Assembly (NCBI GenBank): GCA_947630645.1
Contig: CANRIF010000002.1
Location: 1-64,000 of the forward strand
From: an uncultured Oscillospiraceae bacterium
GTDB lineage: Bacteria; Bacillota; Clostridia; Oscillospirales; Oscillospiraceae
Direction of reading: 5' to 3'
Length of the DNA stretch: 64,000 nucleotides
Shown: piece by piece, positions 47,199-56,900 of the stretch
Layout: every line of letters starts with the position of its first letter
How positions within the stretch are numbered: position 1 is the first letter of the stretch
Notes under the pieces: generated by a model
Told to the model about the DNA's origin: nothing
Databases searched by the model: none
What the model saw: only the letters and a program-made list of their open reading frames with translations
Program-made: the position numbers and the translations under genes

Positions 47199-48131
47199 TT
47201 ACAGACTGTTCGGGTCGAACGTCTTCGCTGCCGGGTCTGCAAAGCCGAACAATTCGTTGACCTCCACCTCCACAGGCGAATCGCTCTTCAATACGAACGC
47301 CCGCTGCACATCAAGGGTCACGCCGGGCCTGATATCCGCCATATATGGGTTGGGGTCGTATCCGTCGACATCATACAGGATAGCAGACTCCAGCTGGACG
47401 CCATCCTGGAAGGCCTTCTCTATAAGCGACACCATCGCGCTGGTGGTGTTTTCGCTGTTATTTGTCCAGGCGTATGTAACCACTATGGCGGGCTTCCCCT
47501 CATAATCCGTCGTCTTGAACGCGCTTTTGATCTCAACGGCATATGCACCCACGTTTACGGCGCCGCTGGCCTGGACCGGCGCAGCCGCCGCGCTGCCGGA
47601 GCCTGCCGGCTGCGACACACTGATGTTCGCGCCTGCTGGTGTATCGTCCTTTTTGCTGTTCCCGCCCACGATGCCGCCGACGATGCCGACGACCAGGACC
47701 ACGCACACAGTCCAAAACCACCATTTTTTGAATATGGGCTTTCGCGGCGCACCGCCCGGATAGGCCCGATATGGCGGGGCGCTGTTCTCATAGCGGTTCT
47801 GCCGTCCGGGGCGGGATGCGGACGGCTTTTCCGGGATGGGCGCCAGCGCGAAGTCATCCCCATTGTCGGCCACGGTGGCGTCAAATTGTCTCTTGAACTG
47901 GACAGCCTCCTCCAGCTGGTCCTCCTCAAAGAAGACCCGGTAACGCCGCCCATCCGCCGTCTCGATCCGGATAAACCCATCCGCGTCCGGCTGGGGCCTT
48001 CTCACCCTGACGGCAGTGATATCGTCCAGGAAGATCACTACCGCCTCCTGATCCTGCTTCTGGATCTTCATTTTCTGCTCGGAAAACGCGATCCCGCCGT
48101 CAAAGGAAATAAATCTTGCTATCGACGCCAT
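47199..48131 (-). CDS. DUF5067-like membrane protein
   Basis: MASIARFISFDGGIAFSEQKMK...; single TM WWFWTVCVVLVVGIVGGIVGG; C-terminal ITYAWTNNSENTTSAMVSLIEKAFQDGVQLE-type domain. Confidence 0.7.
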   Translation of the reverse strand: MASIARFISFDGGIAFSEQKMKIQKQDQEAVVIFLDDITAVRVRRPQPDADGFIRIETADGRRYRVFFEEDQLEEAVQFKRQFDATVADNGDDFALAPIPEKPSASRPGRQNRYENSAPPYRAYPGGAPRKPIFKKWWFWTVCVVLVVGIVGGIVGGNSKKDDTPAGANISVSQPAGSGSAAAAPVQASGAVNVGAYAVEIKSAFKTTDYEGKPAIVVTYAWTNNSENTTSAMVSLIEKAFQDGVQLESAILYDVDGYDPNPYMADIRPGVTLDVQRAFVLKSDSPVEVEVNELFGFADPAAKTFDPNSL

Positions 48132-48168
48132 CTCTCTGCTCCTCCGCTTGAATATATTGTTCCCGCGC

Positions 48169-48200
48169 AAAATAAAAAGTGCGCGGCGGTCGCCGCGCAC
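48169..48200 (-). terminator. intrinsic terminator between the structured RNA and the DUF5067-like ORF
   Basis: minus strand GTGCGCGGC-GACC-GCCGCGCAC-TTTTTATTTT. Confidence 0.85.
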
Positions 48201-48331
48201 GAAAAACGCGGACCCCGCTTGCGCCACACAAGTCGTCTCACAGCATCCGCACATGAAACAAGAGTCCGCATTTTTACCAAAAGATAAAAACGCGCACGGA
48301 TGCTTAGAGTATTGACTTGTGTGGCGCTTTT
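48169..48331 (-). ncRNA. candidate structured RNA: standalone sRNA or riboswitch-like leader of the DUF5067-like gene
   Basis: promoter TTGTAA-17-TATACT; three nested helices P1 (14 bp), P2 (7 bp), P3 (10 bp with G.U); intrinsic terminator at the 3' end. Confidence 0.6.
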
Positions 48332-48360
48332 AGTATACCACATGCTAAACTGCATTACAA
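48332..48360 (-). promoter_or_regulatory. sigmaA promoter for the structured RNA
   Basis: minus strand TTGTAA - 17 nt - TATACT with TGG extended -10. Confidence 0.65.
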
Positions 48361-48375
48361 GCGGCAAAAAGAAAA

Positions 48376-48505
48376 GCCTCCCCTGTGCAAGGGGAGGTGC
48401 CGAGCGGATGCGAGGCGGAGGGGTTGTTGCGGTGCGGTTGGACTGACGTTACAATCCCCCAGTCAGTGCCAGCGGCGCTGACGGCCCCCTTTACACAAGG
48501 GGGCC
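48376..48505 (+). repeat. short palindromic element without gene (130 bp)
   Basis: left half GCCTCCCCTGTGCAAGGGGAGG...GGTTGTT, 22-nt spacer, right half ACAATCCCCCAGTCAGTGCC...CCCCCTTTACACAAGGGGGCC. Confidence 0.85.
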
Positions 48506-48516
48506 ATAAATGGTGT

Positions 48517-48539
48517 GCCCCCGGGCAAAGCCCGGGGGC
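48517..48539. terminator. hairpin GCCCCCGGGC-AAA-GCCCGGGGGC
   Basis: third copy; again just outside the right end of an element; also downstream of spo0A (minus). Confidence 0.6.
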
Positions 48540-48562
48540 GTCCTTATGCCATACCTATGGCC

Positions 48563-49354
48563 TCACGCCATGCGGTCTTTCCGACGCAGGGTCAGAGAAT
48601 CCGCGATCATGGCGATAAATTCCGAATTGGTGGGCTTGCCCTTGATATTGGACACGGTATAGCCGAAAAACTTTTGCAGGGTCTCCAGGTCGCCCCGGTC
48701 CCAGGCCACCTCGATGGCGTGGCGGATGGCCCGCTCCACCCGGCTGGGCGTGGTGGCGAACTTCTTCGCCACGGCGGGATACAGCACCTTTGTGACGGCG
48801 TTGATGGCGTCCATATCGTTGACGGTGAGGATGATGGCCTCCCGCAGATACTGATAGCCCTTGATGTGGGCCGGCACGCCGATCTCGTGGATGATGTCGG
48901 TGACCACGGCCTCCAGGCTGGGCTCCTTCGGCACCGGCGCGATGGCCACGCCCTGGGACACCGGCCCTCCGGCCCGGCGGCGTTCGGCCGCCACCTGGCG
49001 GATGCGGGTGAGCAGATTGGCCACGTCACAGGGCTTGGGTATGAAGTAATAGGCGCCCAGCTCCGAACAGCTGGCCACCACCTTGTCGTTGAAAAAGCCG
49101 GACAGGACGATGGCCGCCGGCCCGTCCTCCAGCTTGGACACCTCACCCAGCAGACCCAGGCCGTCCAGCCGCGCCAGGACCAGGTCGGTCACCAGCACGT
49201 CGGGCCGCAGCTTTTCCGCCAGCGCCAGCGCCTCTTGTCCGTCGCCCGCGCTGCCGACAGCCTGAAGGTCTTCTTCGCCGTCGATGACCTCCGTGAGCAT
49301 CCTACGGAAGTCCTCGCCGGAGTCAGCAATAAGAACGCGTGTCATAGTTTCCAT
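48563..49354 (-). CDS. spo0A: sporulation master regulator Spo0A
   Basis: receiver domain plus C-terminal [24 protein letters not shown]-type, [34 protein letters not shown]. Confidence 0.95.
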   Translation of the reverse strand: METMTRVLIADSGEDFRRMLTEVIDGEEDLQAVGSAGDGQEALALAEKLRPDVLVTDLVLARLDGLGLLGEVSKLEDGPAAIVLSGFFNDKVVASCSELGAYYFIPKPCDVANLLTRIRQVAAERRRAGGPVSQGVAIAPVPKEPSLEAVVTDIIHEIGVPAHIKGYQYLREAIILTVNDMDAINAVTKVLYPAVAKKFATTPSRVERAIRHAIEVAWDRGDLETLQKFFGYTVSNIKGKPTNSEFIAMIADSLTLRRKDRMA

Positions 49355-49509
49355 GAATGTTTCCTCCCTTGTTCGTTTTTGGACCGCATTATCTCTCTTT
49401 GTTGCGAAACTCCGCTGTGTCAGCTTTTACAATTTACCATAACACCTGTTCCTTTGCAACACAAATCCAGCAAATCAGGGCAATTTTTTGTTGACATAAT
49501 TTTACCGCC

Positions 49510-49518
49510 TTCGACAAT
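49510..49518 (-). promoter_or_regulatory. 0A-box-like site upstream of spo0A
   Basis: ATTGTCGAA on the minus strand versus consensus TTTGTCGAA (8/9). Confidence 0.4.
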
Positions 49519-49580
49519 TTCCGACGATCCGACACGGCTCGTCCTTTCTCCCCACGGCCCTTTTTACCCCGCCCGGGCCG

Positions 49581-50678
49581 TCAGACGCCCGCCTCCTTCA
49601 TCCGGCGGCGGACCCGGTTCAGGTGGCGCTCGAAGTGGCCCTGGTCGATGAACGACGCCAGGGCGTACTGCTCCAGCACCGGCACAGAGCAGGAGTACAT
49701 CCCCACACGCTGGCGGTAGGCGTCCATCAGCGACGGCGGCAGGATCATATAGCCCATACGCATGGAGGGAGCCAGGCTCCGGGAGAAGGTGTTCAGATAG
49801 ATCACCCGCTCCCCGCCGGCCATGGTGTACAGGCTCTCCAGGGGCTTGCCGGGCATGGTGAACTCGCTGTCGAAGTCGTCCTCCACCACGAACCGCCCGG
49901 GCCGGGCGGCGGCCCATTGCAGGTACTCGTACCGCTTGGCGGCGGGGGCGGTGACCCCGGAGGGCCAGCTGTGGAAGGGGGTCACGTGCAGCACGTCGGC
50001 CCCCGTGGCCGCCAGAGCCTGGCTCTGCACGCCGTCCGGCCCCATGGGCAGCCGCTCCACCCGCGCCCCGGAGCCAACGTACACCGCCTCGATCTGGCCG
50101 TAGGAGGGCTGCTCGATGGCGTAGACCCGCTCCCGGCCCAGCATCCGCACCACCGCGCCGTACAGCTGCTCCGAGCCGGAACCCACCACCACCTGTTCCG
50201 GCTGGGCGTACATCCCCCGGTAGCGGAGCAGGTACCGGGCGATGGCGTTACGCAGCACGGCGCAGCCCTCGTTGGGCGACCGGACCCCCAGGCGCGGCCC
50301 CTGCTCGCTGATGACCCGGCGCAGGGTCCGGCACCACAGGCCGTAGGGGAAGTCCTCCCCGGTCCCCGGCCCCTCCTTCTCCTCCGGCAGCAGGCGCAGC
50401 GGCTCCCGGCGGCCGGCCGGCGCCGCCGCGGGCGCCCCCACCGGCAGCACATAGTAACCGCTCCGCTCCCGGGCGGCGGCGTAGCCCTCGTCCGCCAGCA
50501 GGCGGTACGCGCCCTCCACCGTCACCACGCTCACCCCCAGGTGTTCCGCCAGCGCCCGCTTGGAGGGCAGCCGCTCCCCCGGCGCCAGCTCCCCGGCGGC
50601 GATATCTTCCCGGATGGCCCGGTACAGCGCGCAGTAAAGCGGCTCCCGGCCCCGGTCATGCAGATCGTATGTCAGCAT
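49581..50678 (-). CDS. MocR/PdxR-type GntR-HTH and aminotransferase-domain regulator
   Basis: LYCALYRAIREDIAAGELAPGERLPSKRALAEHLGVSVVTVEGAYRLLADEGY; PLP-fold EDDFDSEFT. Confidence 0.92.
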   Translation of the reverse strand: MLTYDLHDRGREPLYCALYRAIREDIAAGELAPGERLPSKRALAEHLGVSVVTVEGAYRLLADEGYAAARERSGYYVLPVGAPAAAPAGRREPLRLLPEEKEGPGTGEDFPYGLWCRTLRRVISEQGPRLGVRSPNEGCAVLRNAIARYLLRYRGMYAQPEQVVVGSGSEQLYGAVVRMLGRERVYAIEQPSYGQIEAVYVGSGARVERLPMGPDGVQSQALAATGADVLHVTPFHSWPSGVTAPAAKRYEYLQWAAARPGRFVVEDDFDSEFTMPGKPLESLYTMAGGERVIYLNTFSRSLAPSMRMGYMILPPSLMDAYRQRVGMYSCSVPVLEQYALASFIDQGHFERHLNRVRRRMKEAGV

Positions 50679-50786
50679 TTGGACTTATCAAAACTCCTTT
50701 TTTCGTGATTTTAATGATACCAATTCGATTATACGCCCCCCGTCGGGGGCTGTAAAGGGGCCAGTTCCGCGCCGCATAAAGAAAAA

Positions 50787-50826
50787 ACGGGCCTGCCGCA
50801 AGCACTCTTGCTCACGGCAGGCCCGT
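50787..50826 (-). terminator. Rho-independent terminator of the aspartate-kinase operon
   Basis: ACGGGCCTGCCG ... CGGCAGGCCCGT then TTTTTTC on the minus strand. Confidence 0.85.
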
Positions 50827-50838
50827 CCGGCCCTGTCT

Positions 50839-52047
50839 TTACGTCTCGAAGAATTTCCGGTGGATGGCGGCCACGGCCCGGTCGGCGCTGGCCGCGTCGA
50901 TGACGCAGGAGATCTTCACCTCGCTGGTGTTGATCATCTGGATGTTGATATGCTCGTCGTTGAGCGCCTCGAATACCAGCGACGCGATGCCCACGGAACT
51001 CATCATCCCCGCGCCCACCACGCTCACCTTGGCGATGTCCGTGTCCACGGAGACGTGGTCGAAGCCGATGGCGGTCTTGCGCTCGTCCAGCGCCTGGGCG
51101 GCCGCCTGGGCGTCCGATTCCGCCACCACGAAGCTGATGTTGTTCGTCTCGTCCTGGCCGGTGGCCTGGATGATCATGTCCACGTTGATCCCCGCCTTGG
51201 ACACGGCGCCCAGCACCCGGAACGCGGAGCCGGGCCGGTCGGCCACCTCCATGACCGTGACCCGGGCCACGTTCTCGTCCTTGGCGATGCCGGTGATCTT
51301 CATCTCCTCCATGTTTCTGGAAACCTCCTTGACCTTAGTACCCGGCGCCCTCACCAGCGAGGAGAGGACCTCCAGCTCCACCCCGTAACGCTTTGCCAGC
51401 TGCACGGAGCGGTTCATCAGCACCTGCGCGCCCATGCTGGCCAGCTCCAGCATCTCGTCGTAGGTGATCTCTTCCAGCTTCCTGGCCCCCGGCACCTTCC
51501 GGGGGTCGGCGGTATATATGCCCTCCACGTCGGTGAATATCTGGCACCGGTCCGCGTGAAGCACCGCGGCCAGGGCGACGGCGGTTGTGTCGCTGCCGCC
51601 GCGGCCCAGGGTGGTGTAGTCGTCGAACTTGTTCACGCCCTGGAAGCCCGCCACCAGCACGATGCGCTTTTTGTCCAGCTCCCGGCGCAGGCGCTCGGTG
51701 TCCACCCGGCGGATGCGGGCGCTGCCGTAGGCCGCGTCGGTCCGCACGCCCACCTGCCATCCGGTGAGGGACACCACCGGCAGGCCCATCCCCTCCAGGC
51801 ACATGGCCATCAACGCGATGGACTGCTGCTCGCCCGTGGCCAGCAGCATATCCAGCTCCCGCTTGGAGGGACTGGGGTTGATCTCGGCCGCCTTTTCCAA
51901 AAGCTCGTCCGTGGTGTCGCCCTGGGCGGACAGCACGACCACCACGTCGTTGCCGTAGAGGAAGCTCTCCGCGATGATCCGCGCCGCGTTGCGGATGCGC
52001 TCGGCGTTGGCCACGGAGGAGCCGCCGAATTTTTGTACGATCAGCAT
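50839..52047 (-). CDS. lysC: aspartate kinase
   Basis: MLIVQKFGGSSVANAERIRNAA; ACT domains; TTLGRGGSDTTAVALA. Confidence 0.96.
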   Translation of the reverse strand: MLIVQKFGGSSVANAERIRNAARIIAESFLYGNDVVVVLSAQGDTTDELLEKAAEINPSPSKRELDMLLATGEQQSIALMAMCLEGMGLPVVSLTGWQVGVRTDAAYGSARIRRVDTERLRRELDKKRIVLVAGFQGVNKFDDYTTLGRGGSDTTAVALAAVLHADRCQIFTDVEGIYTADPRKVPGARKLEEITYDEMLELASMGAQVLMNRSVQLAKRYGVELEVLSSLVRAPGTKVKEVSRNMEEMKITGIAKDENVARVTVMEVADRPGSAFRVLGAVSKAGINVDMIIQATGQDETNNISFVVAESDAQAAAQALDERKTAIGFDHVSVDTDIAKVSVVGAGMMSSVGIASLVFEALNDEHINIQMINTSEVKISCVIDAASADRAVAAIHRKFFET

Positions 52048-52097
52048 ATAGAATCAAGTCTCCTTATGATCTGGGGTCGGGCCTTGGCCCACCCATA

Positions 52098-53294
52098 CTA
52101 TGCCAGCACCCGCCAAACGGCCCGGACATCCAGCCCGTCGCACAGCCCGTCCAGCTCCCCGCGTGTCATGGCCCGGGTGATGAAGCCGCACTCCCGGCTG
52201 GCGCCGTAGACCGGCCGCGCCTCGGGGAAGGCCGCCAGCACCGCCGCCGGCTCCGCCTCCGCCCGGACGTACCACGGTCCGGCCAGGCTGTCCGCCGGGA
52301 CCAGCACGCCGCCGGGCTTGCCCAGGTCCGGCACCACCGGGTCCGATATGTGGCGCACCGCGTCGATGATGTCCCCCGCCACGGCGCTGGCGGTGGGGTG
52401 GGCGCCCGCACCGGGGCCGCACAGCACCACCTCGCCCACGGCGCTGCCCCGGATGGCGCAGGCGTTGGTCACGCCGTTCACCGCCGCCAGGATGTGGTCC
52501 AGCGGCACCAGATGGGGCTCCACCAGGGCGCAGCAGCCGCCCTCGGCCCGGGCCGCCCGGCCCAGCAGCTTCACCGTGTATCCCAGCGCCCGGGCCAGCT
52601 CCAGGTCCGCCGGCTCCACCCCCGTGATGCCGGTGGTGGGGATGCGGGCGGGGTCCACGTTCCAGCCGAAGGCCAGGTCCGCCAGGATCGCCGTCTTGCG
52701 GCAGGCGTCGATGCCCTCCACGTCGGCGGTGGGGTCCGCCTCGGCGTAGCCCAGCTCCTGGGCCGTCTTCAGCGCCGAGGCGAAGTCCCGGCCCTGGGCG
52801 TCCATGGCGGTGAGGATGTAGTTGGTGGTGCCGTTGACGATGCCGTACACCTGATCGATGCGGTTGGCGGCCAGACACCGGCACAGCGGCCGCAGCAGCG
52901 GGATGCCCCCGCCCACGCTGGCCTCGAAAAGGTAGCTCACCCCATGCTCCCGGGCCAGCGCCGCCAGCTCCATGCCGTGTTCCGCCACCAGCTGCTTGTT
53001 GCTGGATACCACGCTCTTGCCCGCCAGGATGGCCCGGCGGGAGTACTCATAGGCCGCGTCCGAGCCGCCGATGACCTCCGCCACCACGGCCACGTCCGGG
53101 TCCCGCTCGATCACCGAGAAGTCCCGGGTGAGCCAGGGCCGGAAGGGGCTGTCCGGGTAGTCGTGCCGGACCAGGATGTACCCCAGCTCCAGCTCCTGGC
53201 CCGCCGCGGCGTCGATCCGCTCCTTCTGGTCGGCCATGACCTCCGCCAGGCCGCCGCCCACGACGCCGAAGCCCAGTATCGCGTATTTTTTCAT
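52098..53294 (-). CDS. hom: homoserine dehydrogenase
   Basis: MKKYAILGFGVVGGGLAEV, YGIVNGTTNYILTAM, YAEADPTADVEGIDACRKTAILA. Confidence 0.95.
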   Translation of the reverse strand: MKKYAILGFGVVGGGLAEVMADQKERIDAAAGQELELGYILVRHDYPDSPFRPWLTRDFSVIERDPDVAVVAEVIGGSDAAYEYSRRAILAGKSVVSSNKQLVAEHGMELAALAREHGVSYLFEASVGGGIPLLRPLCRCLAANRIDQVYGIVNGTTNYILTAMDAQGRDFASALKTAQELGYAEADPTADVEGIDACRKTAILADLAFGWNVDPARIPTTGITGVEPADLELARALGYTVKLLGRAARAEGGCCALVEPHLVPLDHILAAVNGVTNACAIRGSAVGEVVLCGPGAGAHPTASAVAGDIIDAVRHISDPVVPDLGKPGGVLVPADSLAGPWYVRAEAEPAAVLAAFPEARPVYGASRECGFITRAMTRGELDGLCDGLDVRAVWRVLA

Positions 53295-53310
53295 TGGTGT
53301 GTCCTCCTTG

Positions 53311-53757
53311 TCAGCCTGCCGCGACGGCGGCCTTGATGACGCCCTCTAGGGCGGTGAGCCGGGTGAGCAGCGCCTCGGCGGAGGTGTCCAGCGCGGTCAG
53401 GTCCGCCGTGATGGTCACCGGGGCCGCCCCGTTGGTGGGGATGCCCTGGTTGATGGTCAGGATGTTGGCGCCCGTCTCCGCGAACTGCGCCAGCACCTCG
53501 CTCAAAAGGCCCGTCTTGTGCCGCAGCATGATCTGAAAGGTGACGATGCGCCCGCCGGCCACGTTCTGGAACGGCATGACGGCGTTTTTATACTTGTAGT
53601 ACGCGGAGCGGGAGATGCCCACCGCCTCGGCGGCCTCCGCCACCGTCTGCGCCCGGCCGGTGTCCAGCAGTTCCCGGGCCTGGGTGACCCGGATGAACAC
53701 CTCCGGCAGGGCGTCTCCATCCACGAGATAGAGCTGTCCGTGCCCGTTTTGCGCCAT
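53311..53757 (-). CDS. ACT-domain protein (PheB-like)
   Basis: VTFQIMLRHKTGLLSEVLAQFAETGANILTINQGIPTNGAAPVTITADL. Confidence 0.85.
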   Translation of the reverse strand: MAQNGHGQLYLVDGDALPEVFIRVTQARELLDTGRAQTVAEAAEAVGISRSAYYKYKNAVMPFQNVAGGRIVTFQIMLRHKTGLLSEVLAQFAETGANILTINQGIPTNGAAPVTITADLTALDTSAEALLTRLTALEGVIKAAVAAG

Positions 53758-53871
53758 GAAATGTCCTCCTTTTGTGGTCAAATGTCCACACGACGTGTAT
53801 ATTACCACGTTTGCGGCCATTATGCAAGACCTTTGGCGCATCCGCGCGGGCCCGGTCGGAACAGGCGGAAA

Positions 53872-53901
53872 ACCCCCGTCCCGGTCACCCGGGACGGGGG
53901 T
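53872..53901 (-). terminator. Rho-independent terminator of the surface-protein gene
   Basis: 13-bp perfect stem ACCCCCGTCCCGG-TCAC-CCGGGACGGGGGT, T4 on the minus strand. Confidence 0.75.
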
Positions 53902-53926
53902 CCATTGCTGATATGGATGTTCTTTT

Positions 53927-56900
53927 TTACCGGACGCCGCGCTTTTTCCGCGCCGCCAGGGCCAGGACCAGCCCGCCCAGGCACAGCGCCAGTGCCCCGG
54001 CCCACAGCGCCAGCGGCGTCTCGTCCCCTGTCTCGGGGGACGTGGCCGCGCCGGAGGGTTTGGCAGAAGCGGAACGGTCCACGATATTGAAGACGATCTC
54101 CTTCGTCCCGGTGAACCGGCCCATGCCCGTGATCACGGCGCTCGCCTTGCCGGCGGCGACGTTCTTCTCATACGAAACGGTATAATCGATGCCCTCTTTG
54201 AGTTCTTCCGTCCCGTTGACGCCCTCGATGGTCAGGCTCACAGCCGGCTTGATCTCGGAGCCGGTATAGGTCTGGTCGGGTATATCCTTTGCCAGCGCGT
54301 CCCCGATGTGGTCGCTGGAGACGATCGCAAAGGTGGAGAACTTGTCGGAGGAGAAGGCGATCTGCCCGTCGCTGACCTTGCTGGCCAGCCGCTCCACCTC
54401 GCCCTCATGGGCGCGCATGACATAGAGGATCGGCCCCGTTGCCGTCGCCGGCAGCGGCAGTGTAAAGTCGATGGGCTCGTTGGTCTCGGTGAGGTTCCCG
54501 GCGGGCTCTTCGTTCACCGTCACAAGGATGCTGATGTCCACATACTCCGCCACCTCGCCGTTGACCGCCGCCTCGATGGCCGCGCCGTCCTCCGCTGGCG
54601 ACGCGTTGGGGGTCACCGTGAGCTTCGTGTCCACGCGGATGGGGTCGATGGCCGAGCCGCCCTCCTTCGCATCGTCGATGGCCTCGTGGATCGCCTCCCC
54701 CAGCGCCTTAAAAGCATCTGTCAGGGACATATCGCCCTTCAGGACGCTGTCCACGATATCCTTGATCGTGTCGCCCAGGCTCTTCTGTGCCTGCTGCTCT
54801 TCCACGCCGCCGCCCACGATCTCGCTGTCGATCACGATGGGCGGTATATCCTTCTCCGTCCGCTTCTCGCCGCAGACCGTGCAGGTATAGGTCGTCTCGC
54901 CCATCTCCTCTGTCGTCGGCGCCTTCGTCACCTCGCCGTCGTCCCAGGTGTGCTTTCCCGTGGCCGCGACCGGCTCTCTCTTGGTCCGGCCGCACAGAGG
55001 GCAGTAATAGGTCGTCTCGCCCTCTTCGCCGCAGGTCGGCTCCTTTGTCTGCTCGCCCTGGTCCCAGGCGTGGGTATGCTCCGCCTCGGCCATGATCGTG
55101 ATGGTCATTTCCTCTCCGTCCGGCAGGATGCGGGTCCGGGTCCCCTTCTGGATGGTCCCTCCGGTGACCTCGGCGACGTACCCGCTCTCCAGGGCGAGGT
55201 TTATGCCTTCCAGACTGTATCCGTAGTAGAGATATTTATCCTTATACTGTTTAGTATAGGTAAGGGAGTTGAAAAGCGATGCGGGCGTCAGGCTATAATC
55301 CGCGCCCTTTGGATTTTGGACCGTCACCGTAAGCTTCGTGAGCAGCTTGTCATCTTTTACTACGGACACAGTCACCGTGTCGGAGAGCGCTGTGATCCCA
55401 TATTCCTTATAAGGTTTATCATTCTCATCTAAGAGCGGGATAATGCCGGTGACCACGCCACCCGAGATGTCCGCGATCTTGTAGCCATTTTTGACAAGTA
55501 CAACACCCGTCCCAGCCGAGTAAATCCTTGCTCCATCCCATAATCCCCTACCGTCTGAATCAATGAAAAGCTGGTCCGCGTTGACGCCGTCCTTTACGAA
55601 AAATCTGGCCTGATCAACGGTCTTATGGGCCGTGACGGTGACGGCCGCAGCGTCGGCGTCCACCAGCCATGTGCCGTTATCTGACTGCTGCGCTCCCTCG
55701 ACCGTGGCGGCGTAACCATCCGCCACGAAGAAGTCCATCGCCCCGCCAGGCAGCACGTACTGCTGCCAGACGTCTGCAAACGCCTCCTCCGGGCCTACAT
55801 AGGTCACCTTGACAGGCTTGGGCGCCGCCGCACCGGTGTGGCGGACCTCCGCCGTCACCGCACCCGCCTCCACGACGTTGATGTAATAATAATGGTCGAC
55901 TTCGCCGGTCTCCCCGTAGCAGGAATATCCTGACTGGATCACAGAGCCGCTTCCCGTGACCGCCAGTTCATAGCCCGCCTTAAGATGTACATAAAAAGAC
56001 TCTCCGGGATAGCACGTCGAGCCGGTCAGGTAGTCCTCATCATACAGTCCCTCCAACGCCCCTGTTACTATTAAGGTCGCCATCTCCTCAGGCGCCATGA
56101 CCGTGAGGATCACCTTCCCGTCACCGTCTTCATCCCGCACGGTCAGTTCATAACCGTCGCCGTAGTCTTCCATATATTCGCTCAAGGACACGGGCCGGTA
56201 TCCCGCGTCGGCCTGGATATGCAGCGTAGAGCCAAATTTAACGATGGCGCCGCTCTCCACGGGTTTGTTCTCGCTGTCCGTGATCCTGATGTGCGAGGCC
56301 TCCCCGCGGACCTCCACCGTCACGCCGGGGTCCTTCACCACACGGATGACGATCTTCTCCGCCGCAGGGTCCGGCTTCACCTCATAGCAGATTTTCCCCT
56401 CACCAGAGACCCCTGCCCGCTGAACAATTCCTCCTTCGGCCTCGATGGCATAATCGCTATCGATAAAGAAGCCTATGGTCCCACCCTCTAAAATGGCAGG
56501 TGGATAATCCTCCTCGGTGAGCTGATCGTCCAGGTTCACATATTCGATAGGGATCGCCCTCGGCGCCGGGGTAGAGGACTTGGTGATCGTTATAAGCAGC
56601 GTCCCGCTGGACGGAGATGTAAAGTAATAGTCGTGAGCAACTTCCCATTTCACTTCCGGATCATCTTCAATCGTGTACCAAATCAAAGAATAAGAATCGT
56701 CTTTTACCGCGGCGCCGTCGATCGTGACCTCATAGTCCGCCAAAACGCTGACCCGCGTTTCAGTGTTCCCTGGCACCATATTGGCCACGCCGGTATAATT
56801 CGACGGAAGCCAGCCGACGCCATCTTTGAAATAGTTGATATCAAATCCGGCCCCCTGCGTCTCGCCGGTCACCACAAAAGAGACAGCCGGGATCACATGG

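Noticed and set aside
53758-53871. Riboswitch upstream of the ACT/hom/lysC operon
   Set aside because: No lysine-riboswitch-like conserved motifs seen; only the downstream terminator of the neighbouring gene is clear
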